Source: Actinomycetota bacterium (lineage in GTDB: Bacteria; Actinomycetota; CADDZG01; WHSQ01). From it: 42,492 nt of DNA. The stretch lies in assembly GCA_013817045.1 (NCBI GenBank), contig JACDDL010000002.1:1-42492 (forward strand), in the 5' to 3' direction. Positions 9,771 to 18,097 of this stretch are shown piece by piece; the stretch's first letter is position 1; every line of letters starts with the position of its first letter. The position numbers and the translations under genes were made by a program. The notes beneath the pieces are model-generated. The model did no database searches and had not been told where the DNA came from. It saw nothing but the letters and a program-made list of their open reading frames with translations.

Positions 9771-9798
9771 GACGCTTGCCTTTCGTCGCATGGGAGTC

Positions 9799-10281
9799 TC
9801 ATTCGGACTGCCATTCGAAAACCGTCCGGGCCATCTTCACCTGGTCGTACGGCACCTCGACCTGCGGCTCGCCGGAGTCGTCGGCGCCTTCCAGCACGAT
9901 TTGCACCGCCGCCGTGCCCGCCGACCGAATCAGGCCGTCGATCCGGTGACTGCTTCCATTGAGCGGCCTCTTCGTCTTCATCGTCACCTTCTTGCCAACC
10001 GAGGCCGAAAAGTGCTCGGGCCGCTTGAGGCTCCTCTCGAGACCCGGCGACGACACCTCTAGCACATAGCGCCCGGGAAACGGATCTCTCAGGTCCAGTC
10101 CGCGCGAGAGCTCTTGGGATATCTCTGCCACCGTGTCGAGATCGACACCCTCCTCGCCGTCCACATACACCCGGACCACCGAGTTGCCGCGCCCTCCGCT
10201 CATCTCGACATCCCACAGCCTCAGATCGCGACGACCGGCCACGGACTCGGCGAGGTCTCGCACCTCCTCGAGTGCGCCCAT
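9799..10281 (-). CDS. rimP: Ribosome maturation factor RimP
   Basis: Assembly factor for the 30S subunit. An AGGAGG run (AGGAGGGGGAG) about five bases before the ATG at 10281 fixes the start and gives 160 residues; a longer frame upstream is noncoding leader. Typical motifs are VRVYVDGEEGVDLDTVAEIS in the N-terminal domain and YVLEVSSPGLERSLKRPEHF, the family signature (first part quoted). The SH3-like C-terminal domain follows. It heads the nusA-infB block. Confidence 0.94.
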   Translation of the reverse strand: MGALEEVRDLAESVAGRRDLRLWDVEMSGGRGNSVVRVYVDGEEGVDLDTVAEISQELSRGLDLRDPFPGRYVLEVSSPGLERSLKRPEHFSASVGKKVTMKTKRPLNGSSHRIDGLIRSAGTAAVQIVLEGADDSGEPQVEVPYDQVKMARTVFEWQSE

Positions 10282-10353
10282 CTCCCCCTCCTCTCGGCCG
10301 CCCCGCCTGCAGGCTCTTCGACGCTTTCCGGATGCCGGTCCACCCAACAGATA

Positions 10354-10373
10354 GGCCCCTCTTTCGAGGGGCC
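10354..10373 (-). promoter_or_regulatory. GNRA-capped hairpin in the rimP leader
   Basis: A perfect 8-bp inverted repeat, GGCCCCTC and GAGGGGCC, encloses four bases that read GAAA on the minus strand, a stable GNRA tetraloop. It lies about 70 bases before rimP. There is no T-run on its downstream side in either direction, so it is not a standard terminator; a T-run lies on the wrong (upstream) side. A 5'-end protecting or regulatory structure is an inference. Confidence 0.5.
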
Positions 10374-10516
10374 CCACTTCATTTGAAAAAAGACACTGAA
10401 CCGCCGGCGACTTCGGACGCTTGTCACGAAGATGTTATCACAGAGGGTGCTGCGCAGCCTGTAGTTTGGGCCCCGTCGACGGCAGGTCCCACCCCACCCA
10501 GCACTGGAGAACGGCA

Positions 10517-10600
10517 ATGGGCAAGAAGGCACGCAAGCGGCGGGCGCGCCGCAAGAACAAAGCCAACCACGGAAAGCGACCCCTCGCCGGCCGGAAGTAA
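10517..10600 (+). CDS. bL37-like very small ribosomal protein (27 aa)
   Basis: A 27-residue, extremely basic protein with 16 Lys or Arg residues. It begins MGKKARKRRARRKNK and contains KANHGKRP. From memory, that last motif is shared with bL37, the 24-residue protein found in the large subunit of the Mycobacterium smegmatis ribosome, which has the same layout of a basic N-terminus followed by KANHGKRP. GGAG stands 8 bases before the ATG. It is the only plus-strand gene in the first 24 kb and its stop is 13 bases from the convergent ispG stop. Its size makes it easy to miss in automatic annotation. Identification as bL37 rests on recalled sequence, not on a search. Confidence 0.8.
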   Translation: MGKKARKRRARRKNKANHGKRPLAGRK

Positions 10601-10613
10601 GGGGGGCCCCGGG

Positions 10614-11786
10614 CTACTCCCCCGGCGGTCCCATCCCGATGGACATGGTCGGCGGACGCCGGCCGGCGCCTGTCACGACCGCGGCGTCACCGGTCGCCGT
10701 GGTGCCCGACGCCCTGATCTCATCGCCTATGCGCTGGGCCTCCTCGAGGACGCTCTGAACCAGCCGGTCGTGGGGCACCCAACCGATCTGCTTGCCCTTG
10801 GAGAAGAGCAATCCTCGCCCCGGGCCCGCAGCGATGCCGATGTCTGCGTCGCGCGCCTCGCCCGGCCCGTTCACCTCGCAGCCCATGACCGCTATCTGCA
10901 TGGGCGGAAGATCCATCTTCTCGAGGGCGGCCTCGACCTCCTCGGTCAGGGCGACGACATCCAGCTCGGCGCGCCCGCACGAAGGACACGCCACCAGGTC
11001 CCCGGTGTCCTTTCGCAACCCGAGAGCGTTGAGGATCTGCTTGCCGTACTTCACCTCTTCGACCGGATCGGCGGTCAACGAAACCCGGATGGTGTCGCCG
11101 ATGCCCTCGGCCAGGAGCGTCCCAATCCCCAGGGTGGACTTGACCACACCCTGTTTCGGGGTGCCCGCCTCGGTGACGCCCAGGTGAAGGGGGGCGTCGG
11201 TCCGATCGGCGAGGAGCCTGTAAGCCGCGATCATCTCGGGCACGTTCTGGTGCTTGACCGACACCTTGATGTCGTAGAAGCCCTGCTCTTCCAGCAGCCC
11301 GATCTCGTACAGGGCGCTCTCCACCAGGGCCTCGGCGGTGGGGCGCCCGTACTTGGCCACCAGCTTCCTGTCCAGCGAGCCCGCGTTGACGCCGATGCGG
11401 ATGGGGATGCGGCGCTCCTTCGCGGCGTCCGCCACCTCCTTCACGTGTCTGGGGTTCCGGATGTTGCCCGGATTGAGGCGCAGGGCCTGGACGCCCGCTT
11501 CGACCGCCATCATCGCCAACCGCACCGAAAAGTGGATGTCGGCGACTATCGGGACCCCTCCCTCCTGAACGATCAGGGGAAGCGCCTTTGCGTCGGCTTC
11601 GTGCGGAACCGCGACCCTGACGATGTCGGCGCCCTGGGTCGCGAGCTCGTGGGTCTGGATCAGCGTCGCCTGGACATCATCGGTCTTGGTGGTCGTCATC
11701 GACTGGACCGACACCGGCGCGCCGTCACCAACCGGAACCGAGCCGACCATCACCCGCCGGGTCTTGCGACGCTCGAACGGAGGCAC
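10614..11786 (-). CDS. ispG: 4-hydroxy-3-methylbut-2-enyl diphosphate synthase (flavodoxin/ferredoxin)
   Basis: Iron-sulfur enzyme of the MEP isoprenoid pathway, converting MEcPP to HMBPP. It has 390 residues with a GTG start immediately after the rseP TAG. The N-terminal TIM barrel has [10 protein letters not shown] and LRLNPGNI. The [4Fe-4S] ligands are in ACPSCGR (two Cys) and [10 protein letters not shown] (one Cys), with the glutamate of the same motif. The last 40 residues are a variable tail. cdsA, rseP and ispG form one set, but dxr, often present with them, is absent here. Confidence 0.96.
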   Translation of the reverse strand: MPPFERRKTRRVMVGSVPVGDGAPVSVQSMTTTKTDDVQATLIQTHELATQGADIVRVAVPHEADAKALPLIVQEGGVPIVADIHFSVRLAMMAVEAGVQALRLNPGNIRNPRHVKEVADAAKERRIPIRIGVNAGSLDRKLVAKYGRPTAEALVESALYEIGLLEEQGFYDIKVSVKHQNVPEMIAAYRLLADRTDAPLHLGVTEAGTPKQGVVKSTLGIGTLLAEGIGDTIRVSLTADPVEEVKYGKQILNALGLRKDTGDLVACPSCGRAELDVVALTEEVEAALEKMDLPPMQIAVMGCEVNGPGEARDADIGIAAGPGRGLLFSKGKQIGWVPHDRLVQSVLEEAQRIGDEIRASGTTATGDAAVVTGAGRRPPTMSIGMGPPGE

Positions 11787-12965
11787 CTAGAACGGGACCC
11801 TGATCGGACGAGCGAGGTCGAGGTAGAGCACGGCGAGGAACAGCAGCACGAAGAACGAGATGACCGCCGCGGCCACGGGAATCAGGCGTCTGAGGTCGAC
11901 CGCCTTGCCGGTGACGCCCTCCCAGGCGAGCACCGCGAGGTGACCACCGTCGAGAGGGGGAAGCGGCAGCAGGTTCATGATGCCGACGAAGATCGTGAAG
12001 CTCACGATCAGGCCCACGAACGCAAGGTACTGGCCGCGGGCGACGCTCTCTCCGGCGATCCGGCCGGCACCGACCAGCCCGAGGGGGCCTTCGTCCACCT
12101 CGCGCCGGCCCTCTCCGGTAATCGCGTCAAGGAGCTCGCCGCCGAAAACCATGCCGAAGACATCGCCGATACCGCGCACCGACATCACGCTGATCTCCCA
12201 GGTCCGGGTGGCGGAATCGGCCAGCGCCCCCGGAAGTGACTTCGTCTGATATTCGGGCTCGGGCTCGACCCCCAGGAAGCCCACCTTCTCCTCGCCGGCT
12301 CGGGCCGGCCGGAGATCCTCGCCCGGCCCCGCATAGGCGACGGGCCGCCCGTCTTTGAAGATCGCCTGCCCCAGGGTCGCCGTGACGTCGCGCCTGACGT
12401 CACCTCGCTCGACCGTGAAGGTCGCCTCTCGGCCGGCCCGGGTACGGATGTAGTCGCGTATGTCCGCCCATGAATCGGTGGGGCGCCCACCGACTCCGAC
12501 GATGCGGTCCCCGGGGCGGATGCCGGCGGCCAGCGCCGGAGTGGCCGGCCCCCCGCCCCGCTGGACGGCTGCAATCTCGTTGCTTATTGCGCCCGTCGGG
12601 AACCCGATCGCCATCGCGGCGAACACCAGGATGACGAAGGCGACGACCCAGTGGGTGCCCGAGCCCGCAAGCAACAGGAAGGCGCGCTGCCACCGGGGCT
12701 TGGCCTGGTATGACCGGGTTCGGTCCTCGGGGGCGATGTCCTCGTAGGGATTCATCCCCAAGATCTTCACGAAGCCGCCGAGCGGCAGGGCTTTGATCCC
12801 GTATTCGGTCTCGCCCCTCTGAATCGACCAGATGGTCGGGCCGAATCCGACAAAGAACTGGGTGGCCTTGAACCCGAACGCCTTGGCGACCAGGAAGTGG
12901 CCAGACTCGTGGATCATCACCACGATCAGAATGGCGGCGATGAATAACAGGACTCCGGGGCTCAC
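11787..12965 (-). CDS. rseP: Site-2 membrane metalloprotease (RseP/RasP family)
   Basis: Zinc protease that cuts transmembrane segments, typically of anti-sigma factors or remnant signal peptides. The GTG at 12965 with AAGGAG five bases upstream gives 392 residues. The first transmembrane helix carries HESGH at residues 19-23, the zinc site. A PDZ domain follows (ALAAGIRPGDRIVGVGG), and the second metal motif is LPPLDGGHL near residue 336. At least three more hydrophobic helices are visible. It sits between cdsA and ispG, as is usual. The substrate is unknown; no anti-sigma gene is present in the window. Confidence 0.93.
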   Translation of the reverse strand: MSPGVLLFIAAILIVVMIHESGHFLVAKAFGFKATQFFVGFGPTIWSIQRGETEYGIKALPLGGFVKILGMNPYEDIAPEDRTRSYQAKPRWQRAFLLLAGSGTHWVVAFVILVFAAMAIGFPTGAISNEIAAVQRGGGPATPALAAGIRPGDRIVGVGGRPTDSWADIRDYIRTRAGREATFTVERGDVRRDVTATLGQAIFKDGRPVAYAGPGEDLRPARAGEEKVGFLGVEPEPEYQTKSLPGALADSATRTWEISVMSVRGIGDVFGMVFGGELLDAITGEGRREVDEGPLGLVGAGRIAGESVARGQYLAFVGLIVSFTIFVGIMNLLPLPPLDGGHLAVLAWEGVTGKAVDLRRLIPVAAAVISFFVLLFLAVLYLDLARPIRVPF

Positions 12966-13100
12966 ACACGCTCCTTGCTTCTCATAGGCCGTCTCGATCG
13001 GTCGTCGACGTTCCACTATCCGCAACCTGGCGAAGGGAGGCCCCCTTCCCGGCGACAGGCCAATTGTCACACGCCAGGCGGGCAACGTGAGGGGAGAGGA

Positions 13101-13982
13101 TCAGGCCAGTTCGGCGACGAAGCGCAGGTACAGGAACACGACCGGTGCGCAGAGGATCATCGCATCCAGCCTGTCCAGGAACCCGCCGTGCCCGGGGAGC
13201 AGCCGCCCCGAGTCCTTGATCCCCACGGTTCGCTTGACCAGTGACTCGGCCAGGTCACCGACCGGTCCGAAGACCCCACACAGCGCGCCGAGCGCGATCC
13301 CGTCCGCGACTCCGAGGGGCGCCAACACGACCGCACAAATCCCTCCACCCACAAGCGAGCAAATGAGCCCGCCCGCGAAGCCCTCCCAGGACTTCCCCGG
13401 GGAGATCGAGGGGGCCATTCTGTGGGCGCCGAAGCGCGTCCCGGTGAAGTAGGCGCCGATGTCGTCGAGGGCTGCGATCAACACGAAGGCGACGAGCAAT
13501 TGAAGGCCGTCGGGCCCCAGCACCAGAATCGAAGCCGCCCCGGCGGCGCCCCCTCCTATCCAGGTCACCCCGAGCACCGTCCAGGCCACATCGGAGGCCG
13601 CGTTGTGCCCCCTGCCCGGCCGGAGCGCCAGAAGGAAGGCGCCGAACATCGTGACCACGAGCACTGCGCCGACCAGCCCGGGCCGTTCGAAGTAGGCGAC
13701 CGCAACCATGGCCCCGGCGCAGGCCAGGCCGAACGGCACGACCGGGCGCCCGCCGGCGCGCACCAGTCCGTCGAACAGCTCCCACAGGCAGACGAGTGCG
13801 ACGGCGACGATGAGCGCAAAGAAGGCGGCTTGCCCAAGGAGGTAAACGACTCCCATCGCCCCGAGCAGGACGCCGGCCGTCGCAACCGCCTGAGCAAGCG
13901 AACGGCCGGCCGGCCCCCCTTTTGTCTGCGGCGGCGCCGGATCCAGGGAAGGGCTCCCCTCGTCCCCTCCCCTCGCTCTCAC
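13101..13982 (-). CDS. cdsA: Phosphatidate cytidylyltransferase
   Basis: Makes CDP-diacylglycerol from phosphatidic acid and CTP in the membrane. It has 293 residues, a GTG start two bases after the frr stop, and GAGG as ribosome-binding site inside the end of frr. After a short cytoplasmic N-terminus there are about seven hydrophobic helices. The PROSITE CDS signature is complete near the C-terminus: SLVKRTVGIKDSGRLLPGHG continuing into GFLDRLD. Located between frr and rseP. Confidence 0.95.
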   Translation of the reverse strand: MRARGGDEGSPSLDPAPPQTKGGPAGRSLAQAVATAGVLLGAMGVVYLLGQAAFFALIVAVALVCLWELFDGLVRAGGRPVVPFGLACAGAMVAVAYFERPGLVGAVLVVTMFGAFLLALRPGRGHNAASDVAWTVLGVTWIGGGAAGAASILVLGPDGLQLLVAFVLIAALDDIGAYFTGTRFGAHRMAPSISPGKSWEGFAGGLICSLVGGGICAVVLAPLGVADGIALGALCGVFGPVGDLAESLVKRTVGIKDSGRLLPGHGGFLDRLDAMILCAPVVFLYLRFVAELA

Positions 13983-13984
13983 CG

Positions 13985-14551
13985 TCAGACCTCGGAAAGC
14001 TCTTCTTCCTTATGCTTCAGGTTGGCGTCGACTTCCGCCACATTCTGATCCGTGAGCTTCTGGAGGCGGTTTTCGGCCGCTCGCTCCTCGTCTTGGGAAA
14101 GGGAGCCGTCTTTCTTCATCCGCTCGAGATCCTGTTTGGCGTGGCGGCGAACACCGCGCACTGCGATGCGCCCCTCCTCGGCGCGCGTATGGGCCAGCCT
14201 GATGAGCTCCTTGCGGCGATCTTCGGTGAGCTGGGGGAAGGCCAGTCGCACCACCTGACCGTCGTTGCTCGGCATGATGCCCAGGTCTGATGCCTGCAGC
14301 GCCTTTTCGATTGCCGCGATGGAATTCGGGTCGTACGGCGCGATCACCAGCAGGCGCGGCTCTGGAACGGACATGTTCGCGACCTGATTCAGCGGCACCT
14401 GAGATCCGTAGTACTCGACCGAAATGCGATTCAGCAGTGAAGGGCTAGCGCGACCCGACCTGATCGAAGACAAGTCTTCTCGATTCACCGAGACGGCTTT
14501 CTTCATCTTGCCTTCGGCCTCCCTTAGGACTCCTTCTTTGTCCTCAACCAT
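13985..14551 (-). CDS. frr: Ribosome recycling factor
   Basis: Splits post-termination ribosomes together with EF-G. It has 188 residues, close to the usual 185. SSIRSGRASPSLLNRISVEY near residues 28-47 is the conserved tRNA-mimic helix start, and RRKELIRLAHTRAEEGRIAVRGVRR (first part quoted in family alignments) is in the second half. Ends with a charged helix rich in Lys and Glu. It follows pyrH by 33 bases and precedes cdsA by 2. Confidence 0.96.
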   Translation of the reverse strand: MVEDKEGVLREAEGKMKKAVSVNREDLSSIRSGRASPSLLNRISVEYYGSQVPLNQVANMSVPEPRLLVIAPYDPNSIAAIEKALQASDLGIMPSNDGQVVRLAFPQLTEDRRKELIRLAHTRAEEGRIAVRGVRRHAKQDLERMKKDGSLSQDEERAAENRLQKLTDQNVAEVDANLKHKEEELSEV

Positions 14552-14584
14552 CCCGGCCCCTTCTAGGTTGCTCTGGATGCATGT

Positions 14585-15325
14585 CTAGACATTCGAATCG
14601 GAATGCACCCAGGTGCCCACGTCATCTCCGGACAAGACCCTGACGATGTTGCCATCTTTCAAGGAGAACACGATGATCGGCAGATCGTTGTCCATGCACA
14701 GCGATATCGCGGTTGAGTCCATCACCTTGAGACCGCGCTGGAGGACCTCGATATAGGACAGCGATCTGAACATCTTGGCGCCGGGATTGACATGGGGATC
14801 GGAGTCGTAGACTCCGTCGACCTGCGTGCCCTTGAGGATCGCGTCCGCGCCTATCTCCAACGCCCGGAGGGCAGCGGACGTGTCGGTGGAGAAGTACGGA
14901 TTGCCCGTACCTCCGACAAAGATAACGACACGCCCTTTTTCGAGGTGTCGCATGGCGCGCCGCCGGATGTACGGCTCGGCCACCTCTTGCATCGAGATAG
15001 CGCTCTGGACGCGCGTCTGGACGCCCTCTTTCTCGAGAGCGTCCTGAAGCGCAAGCCCGTTGATGACCGTGGCGAGCATTCCCATGTAATCGGCGGTGGT
15101 CCGGTCGGTGCCCTGGGCGGAGGCGGAGAGCCCCCGCACTATGTTTCCACCACCTATGACGACGGCCAACTCGGTCCCGAGATTCTTGGCGTCGACCACT
15201 TGCCTCGCAATGGACACCACCGTTCGGGGATAGATTCCGACGCCAAGCTCCGGATCGGCGAATGCCTCTCCCGAAAGCTTGAGCAGAAGCCGTTTGAATT
15301 TGGGAGCAGCATCGACCGCAGTCAC
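14585..15325 (-). CDS. pyrH: UMP kinase
   Basis: Phosphorylates UMP to UDP; hexameric amino-acid-kinase fold. It has 246 residues with a GTG start 6 bases after the tsf stop. [10 protein letters not shown] near residue 16, [29 protein letters not shown] and [20 protein letters not shown] are family motifs. The [13 protein letters not shown] stretch is the UMP-kinase nucleotide loop. It stands in the conserved rpsB-tsf-pyrH-frr order. Confidence 0.97.
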   Translation of the reverse strand: MTAVDAAPKFKRLLLKLSGEAFADPELGVGIYPRTVVSIARQVVDAKNLGTELAVVIGGGNIVRGLSASAQGTDRTTADYMGMLATVINGLALQDALEKEGVQTRVQSAISMQEVAEPYIRRRAMRHLEKGRVVIFVGGTGNPYFSTDTSAALRALEIGADAILKGTQVDGVYDSDPHVNPGAKMFRSLSYIEVLQRGLKVMDSTAISLCMDNDLPIIVFSLKDGNIVRVLSGDDVGTWVHSDSNV

Positions 15326-15331
15326 AAGGCT

Positions 15332-15955
15332 CTACGCCCCTCTTTCTTCACCGACCCGTACACGGCAAAAGCGTCCAATAGACACGTTCTCGCCCATACT
15401 GGAGCGCGCCTCGTCGATGAGCACGGTGATCGTCTTGCTCTTGTCCTGGATCCACTCTTGATCCTGAAGCACGTTGGCCTTGTAAAACGCCTCGAGCTTG
15501 CCCTTTACGATCTTGTCGATCACCTGCTCCGGCTTCCCCGAATCCTTCGCCTGCTTTGCGTAGATCGCGGACTCTTCGACGATGACATCGTGTGGCACCT
15601 CGTCTCGCGTCGTCCAGGACGGATCGGCAAAAGAGATGTGCATCGCCAGACTTTTCGCCAGTCGTTCGAATTCCTCGGTCTTGGCCACGAAGTCCGTCTC
15701 GCAGTTGAGCTCGATCAACACCCCGAGCTTGGGCGGATAGTTGGGGTCCGGTTTGTGCATGTATGAGTAAACGATGCCTTCACTTGCCTGCCGCCCGGTG
15801 CGTCTCGCCGCGTCGGCAAGGCCCTTTTCGCGCAGAATCCGCTTTGCTGCATCGATATCCCCGTTGGTCTCGGTAAGTGCCTTCTTGCAATCCATCATCC
15901 CGGCGCCTGTCGCGTCCCGGAGTGCCTTTACATCCTGTGCGGTGAAGCTGGCCAT
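15332..15955 (-). CDS. tsf: Elongation factor Ts, short form
   Basis: Nucleotide exchange factor for EF-Tu. It has only 207 residues, against about 280 in Escherichia coli, matching the short Thermus-type form that lacks much of the C-terminal core. The N-terminal UBA-like domain reads VKALRDATGAGMMDCKKALT, and the EF-Tu contact motif TDFVAKTEEF is intact. The C-terminus closes with MGENVSIGRFCRV, the normal family ending, so the protein is complete and not truncated. It is 60 bases downstream of rpsB. Confidence 0.95.
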   Translation of the reverse strand: MASFTAQDVKALRDATGAGMMDCKKALTETNGDIDAAKRILREKGLADAARRTGRQASEGIVYSYMHKPDPNYPPKLGVLIELNCETDFVAKTEEFERLAKSLAMHISFADPSWTTRDEVPHDVIVEESAIYAKQAKDSGKPEQVIDKIVKGKLEAFYKANVLQDQEWIQDKSKTITVLIDEARSSMGENVSIGRFCRVRVGEERGA

Positions 15956-16015
15956 GTCGGTCGTTCTACCTTTCTCGCGTATTCGGCAAAGAGCCTGTCG
16001 TCTTGGTTCGCTCTC

Positions 16016-17002
16016 TCAAGCCCTTTGGGCCGCTTCTGTCGGGGCGGCCTCGTCGGAGATGCGCGCCGCCTCGTTCTGACCTGGAGGAGCTTCGTCCTGG
16101 GTTGTGGAGCCCGAGGGCTCTGTCCCCTCGGGAGAGGTGGGCTCCGGCTCCGCGGGGGCCCCGGCCGCAGGTGCGTCGGGGGTCTCGGTGCGAGCGGCTT
16201 CCTCCTCTGCCTCGAGTTGAAGCTCCCACTCCGCTTTTGGCTCCGATGCGACACCGGGAAGGACTTCGCCCGCAGATGGGGTCGCCGCAGCGCCCGCATC
16301 CTCTCCCGCCGCCGCCGGGCGCATGGATCTGCCTTCGATCGCAGCGTCGGCGATGATGCGGGTCAGCAAGGCGCCAGATCTGATCGCGTCGTCATTGCCC
16401 GGGATCGCATAGTCGACGTCGTCGGGATCACAGTTCGTATCCAGCACGGCCACGATGGGGATGCCGAGCTTCTTCGCCTCGCGGACTGCGATCTCCTCTT
16501 TCTTCGTGTCCAGCACGTAGATCGCATCGGGCGGCTTGTCCAGATCCCGCAGACCGCCGAGATTGCGGCTCAGCTTCTCGTACTCGCGCCGAAGGCTGAG
16601 GGCTTCTTTCTTGCTCATGGCGTCAAGCGAGCCGGTGGACACCATGTCTTCGAGCTCGCGCATGCGCTTTATGCGCTCGTGGATGGTGCGGAAGTTCGTG
16701 AGCATGCCGCCCAACCAACGGAAGTTGACGTAGGGCATGCCCGCTCTCTTCGCCTGGTCCTCGACCGCATCCTGCACCTGTCTCTTCGTCGCAACGAACA
16801 GGACGGTCCCCCCGCCCGCGACGAGATCTCGTATGAACTTGTATGAGCGTTCGATGCCCCCCATGGTCTGCTGGAGATCGAGAATGTAGATGCCGTTGCG
16901 CTCGGTGAATATGAAGCGCTTCATCTTGGGATTCCAACGACGCTTCTGATGGCCGAAATGAACTCCGGCCTCCAGAAGCTGCCTCATCGTGACGACGGGC
17001 AT
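16016..17002 (-). CDS. rpsB: Small ribosomal subunit protein uS2 with long acidic tail
   Basis: Late-assembling 30S protein needed for bS1 or mRNA docking. The start [19 protein letters not shown] has GAAGGAGG a few bases upstream and gives 328 residues. Motifs are [23 protein letters not shown] and [20 protein letters not shown]. The canonical core ends near residue 230; about 100 further residues are rich in Ala, Glu, Pro and Thr and strongly acidic. Extended acidic S2 tails are known in actinobacteria. First gene of the rpsB-tsf-pyrH-frr-cdsA-rseP-ispG run. Confidence 0.96.
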   Translation of the reverse strand: MPVVTMRQLLEAGVHFGHQKRRWNPKMKRFIFTERNGIYILDLQQTMGGIERSYKFIRDLVAGGGTVLFVATKRQVQDAVEDQAKRAGMPYVNFRWLGGMLTNFRTIHERIKRMRELEDMVSTGSLDAMSKKEALSLRREYEKLSRNLGGLRDLDKPPDAIYVLDTKKEEIAVREAKKLGIPIVAVLDTNCDPDDVDYAIPGNDDAIRSGALLTRIIADAAIEGRSMRPAAAGEDAGAAATPSAGEVLPGVASEPKAEWELQLEAEEEAARTETPDAPAAGAPAEPEPTSPEGTEPSGSTTQDEAPPGQNEAARISDEAAPTEAAQRA

Positions 17003-17059
17003 AGAAACATTCCTCCTTCGGTTATTGCCCGGCCTGGGCCGGATTCCTCCGTTCACCGA

Positions 17060-17075
17060 CTCGGGCGGGCCCGAG
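17060..17075 (-). promoter_or_regulatory. Inverted repeat in rpsB leader (proximal)
   Basis: CTCGGGC and GCCCGAG, a perfect 7-bp inverted repeat with only two bases between, about 60 bases before the rpsB ATG. In RNA it would form a 6-bp stem with a 4-base loop. No T-run follows on either strand. Confidence 0.4.
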
Positions 17076-17134
17076 ACCGAAAACCCCAGACGCGCTAATA
17101 GACCCGGGGTAGGTGAACGTGTGTATTTTTGTAA

Positions 17135-17155
17135 CCCTGTGGCAGCGCCACAAGG
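17135..17155 (-). promoter_or_regulatory. Hairpin in rpsB leader (distal)
   Basis: On the minus strand CCTTGTGGC, loop GCT, GCCACAGGG: nine pairs including one G-U. It lies about 130 bases before rpsB and 100 after the sigma-factor stop. The bases following (TTACAAAAATAC) are A-rich rather than T-rich, so termination is not supported. It may be part of an autoregulatory S2 leader or a transcription-factor site. Confidence 0.4.
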
Positions 17156-17254
17156 CTAACACGCTCCGATTCGGCCGGCCGGCGGAAGGGGCCTGGGTGC
17201 GGTGAGGTCTGGGCTGCGAAGAGGCCTGGGCTGTGGAGAGACTGTGCGCCCACC

Positions 17255-18097
17255 CTATCCGGCGTGGCTGGCCTCGTTGATGATCCCTCGCATGGCGAGC
17301 ACCGCCTTGGTATGCATTTGGCAAACCCGCGACTCAGTCACCCCCAGGACCTTGCCGATCTCCGCCAGCGTCATGGCCTCGTAGTAGTACAACGTGACAA
17401 CCCACTTCTCCCGCTCGGGCAGGCGATTGACCGCTCGCGCCAGGATCTCCTTCATCTCCTCGGACTCGTATGCCTCCACGGGCCCTACGGCCTTGGTGTC
17501 CTCGAGCGTCTCTACCAGGGAAAGCCGGTCCCCTCGCTCGCCGTCGACCGACATCAGCTCGTCCAGGGCAATGAGAGAAACGCTCGTCAGCTGGGTGTAA
17601 GTGTGATTGAGGTCGTCGAGCGAGACCCCGAGCTCTCCGGCGACTTCGTGGTCGGACGGCGGCCGCTTCAGCTTGTTCTCGAGGCTCGTATACGCCTTCT
17701 CGACCTCGCGGGCTTTGAATCGCACCGACCTCGGCACCCAGTCGATGGCCCGCAACTCGTCGATGATGGCGCCCCGGATACGGCTGATGGCGTAAGTCTC
17801 GAACTTGATGCCGCGCTCGAGCTCGTATTTGTCGATTGCGTCGATCAGCCCAAAGATCCCGTAAGAGATCAAGTCCGCCTGCTCGATGTTCGAAGGGAGC
17901 CCAGCGGCAACCCGGCCGGCGACGTATTTGACCAGCGGCGAATAGTTGAGGATCAACACATCCCGATCAGCCGGCAAGGCGTTCTCCTTGTATCTGGTCC
18001 AGGCCGCCGTCACCGCATCGGGCTTGTGGGCCTTACGGGGGCCTGGGGTGCCCGCGGGCACCGCCGCCACCCTACGCCCGGGGATGGGTTTGCTCAT
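17255..18097 (-). CDS. whiG: RNA polymerase sigma factor of the WhiG/FliA (sigma-28) family
   Basis: Alternative sigma factor. The start MSKPIPGRR at 18097 overlaps the end of xerC by 26 bases and gives 280 residues, the WhiG length; further ATGs upstream in frame are possible but lie deeper in xerC. Region 2 contains [20 protein letters not shown] and [20 protein letters not shown], followed by [21 protein letters not shown] (start quoted). Region 4 has [20 protein letters not shown] with the helix-turn-helix ending [10 protein letters not shown]. WhiG in Streptomyces also lies near rpsB. In swimming actinobacteria this family drives flagellar genes and in Streptomyces spore development; neither target set is visible here. 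Confidence 0.92.
   Translation of the reverse strand: MSKPIPGRRVAAVPAGTPGPRKAHKPDAVTAAWTRYKENALPADRDVLILNYSPLVKYVAGRVAAGLPSNIEQADLISYGIFGLIDAIDKYELERGIKFETYAISRIRGAIIDELRAIDWVPRSVRFKAREVEKAYTSLENKLKRPPSDHEVAGELGVSLDDLNHTYTQLTSVSLIALDELMSVDGERGDRLSLVETLEDTKAVGPVEAYESEEMKEILARAVNRLPEREKWVVTLYYYEAMTLAEIGKVLGVTESRVCQMHTKAVLAMRGIINEASHAG

Noticed and set aside
10600-10614. Bidirectional terminator between the bL37-like gene and ispG
   Set aside because: Only G and C runs without a clean stem and without T-runs; not callable.
10272-12239. 655-codon open frame on the plus strand, partly over the bL37-like gene
   Set aside because: It lies opposite ispG and rseP and has low-complexity His/Arg/Gly composition typical of codon-bias shadows.
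17135-17155. Hairpin as terminator of the sigma-factor gene
   Set aside because: It is followed by A-rich, not T-rich, sequence and lies 100 bases after the stop; listed as a leader element instead.
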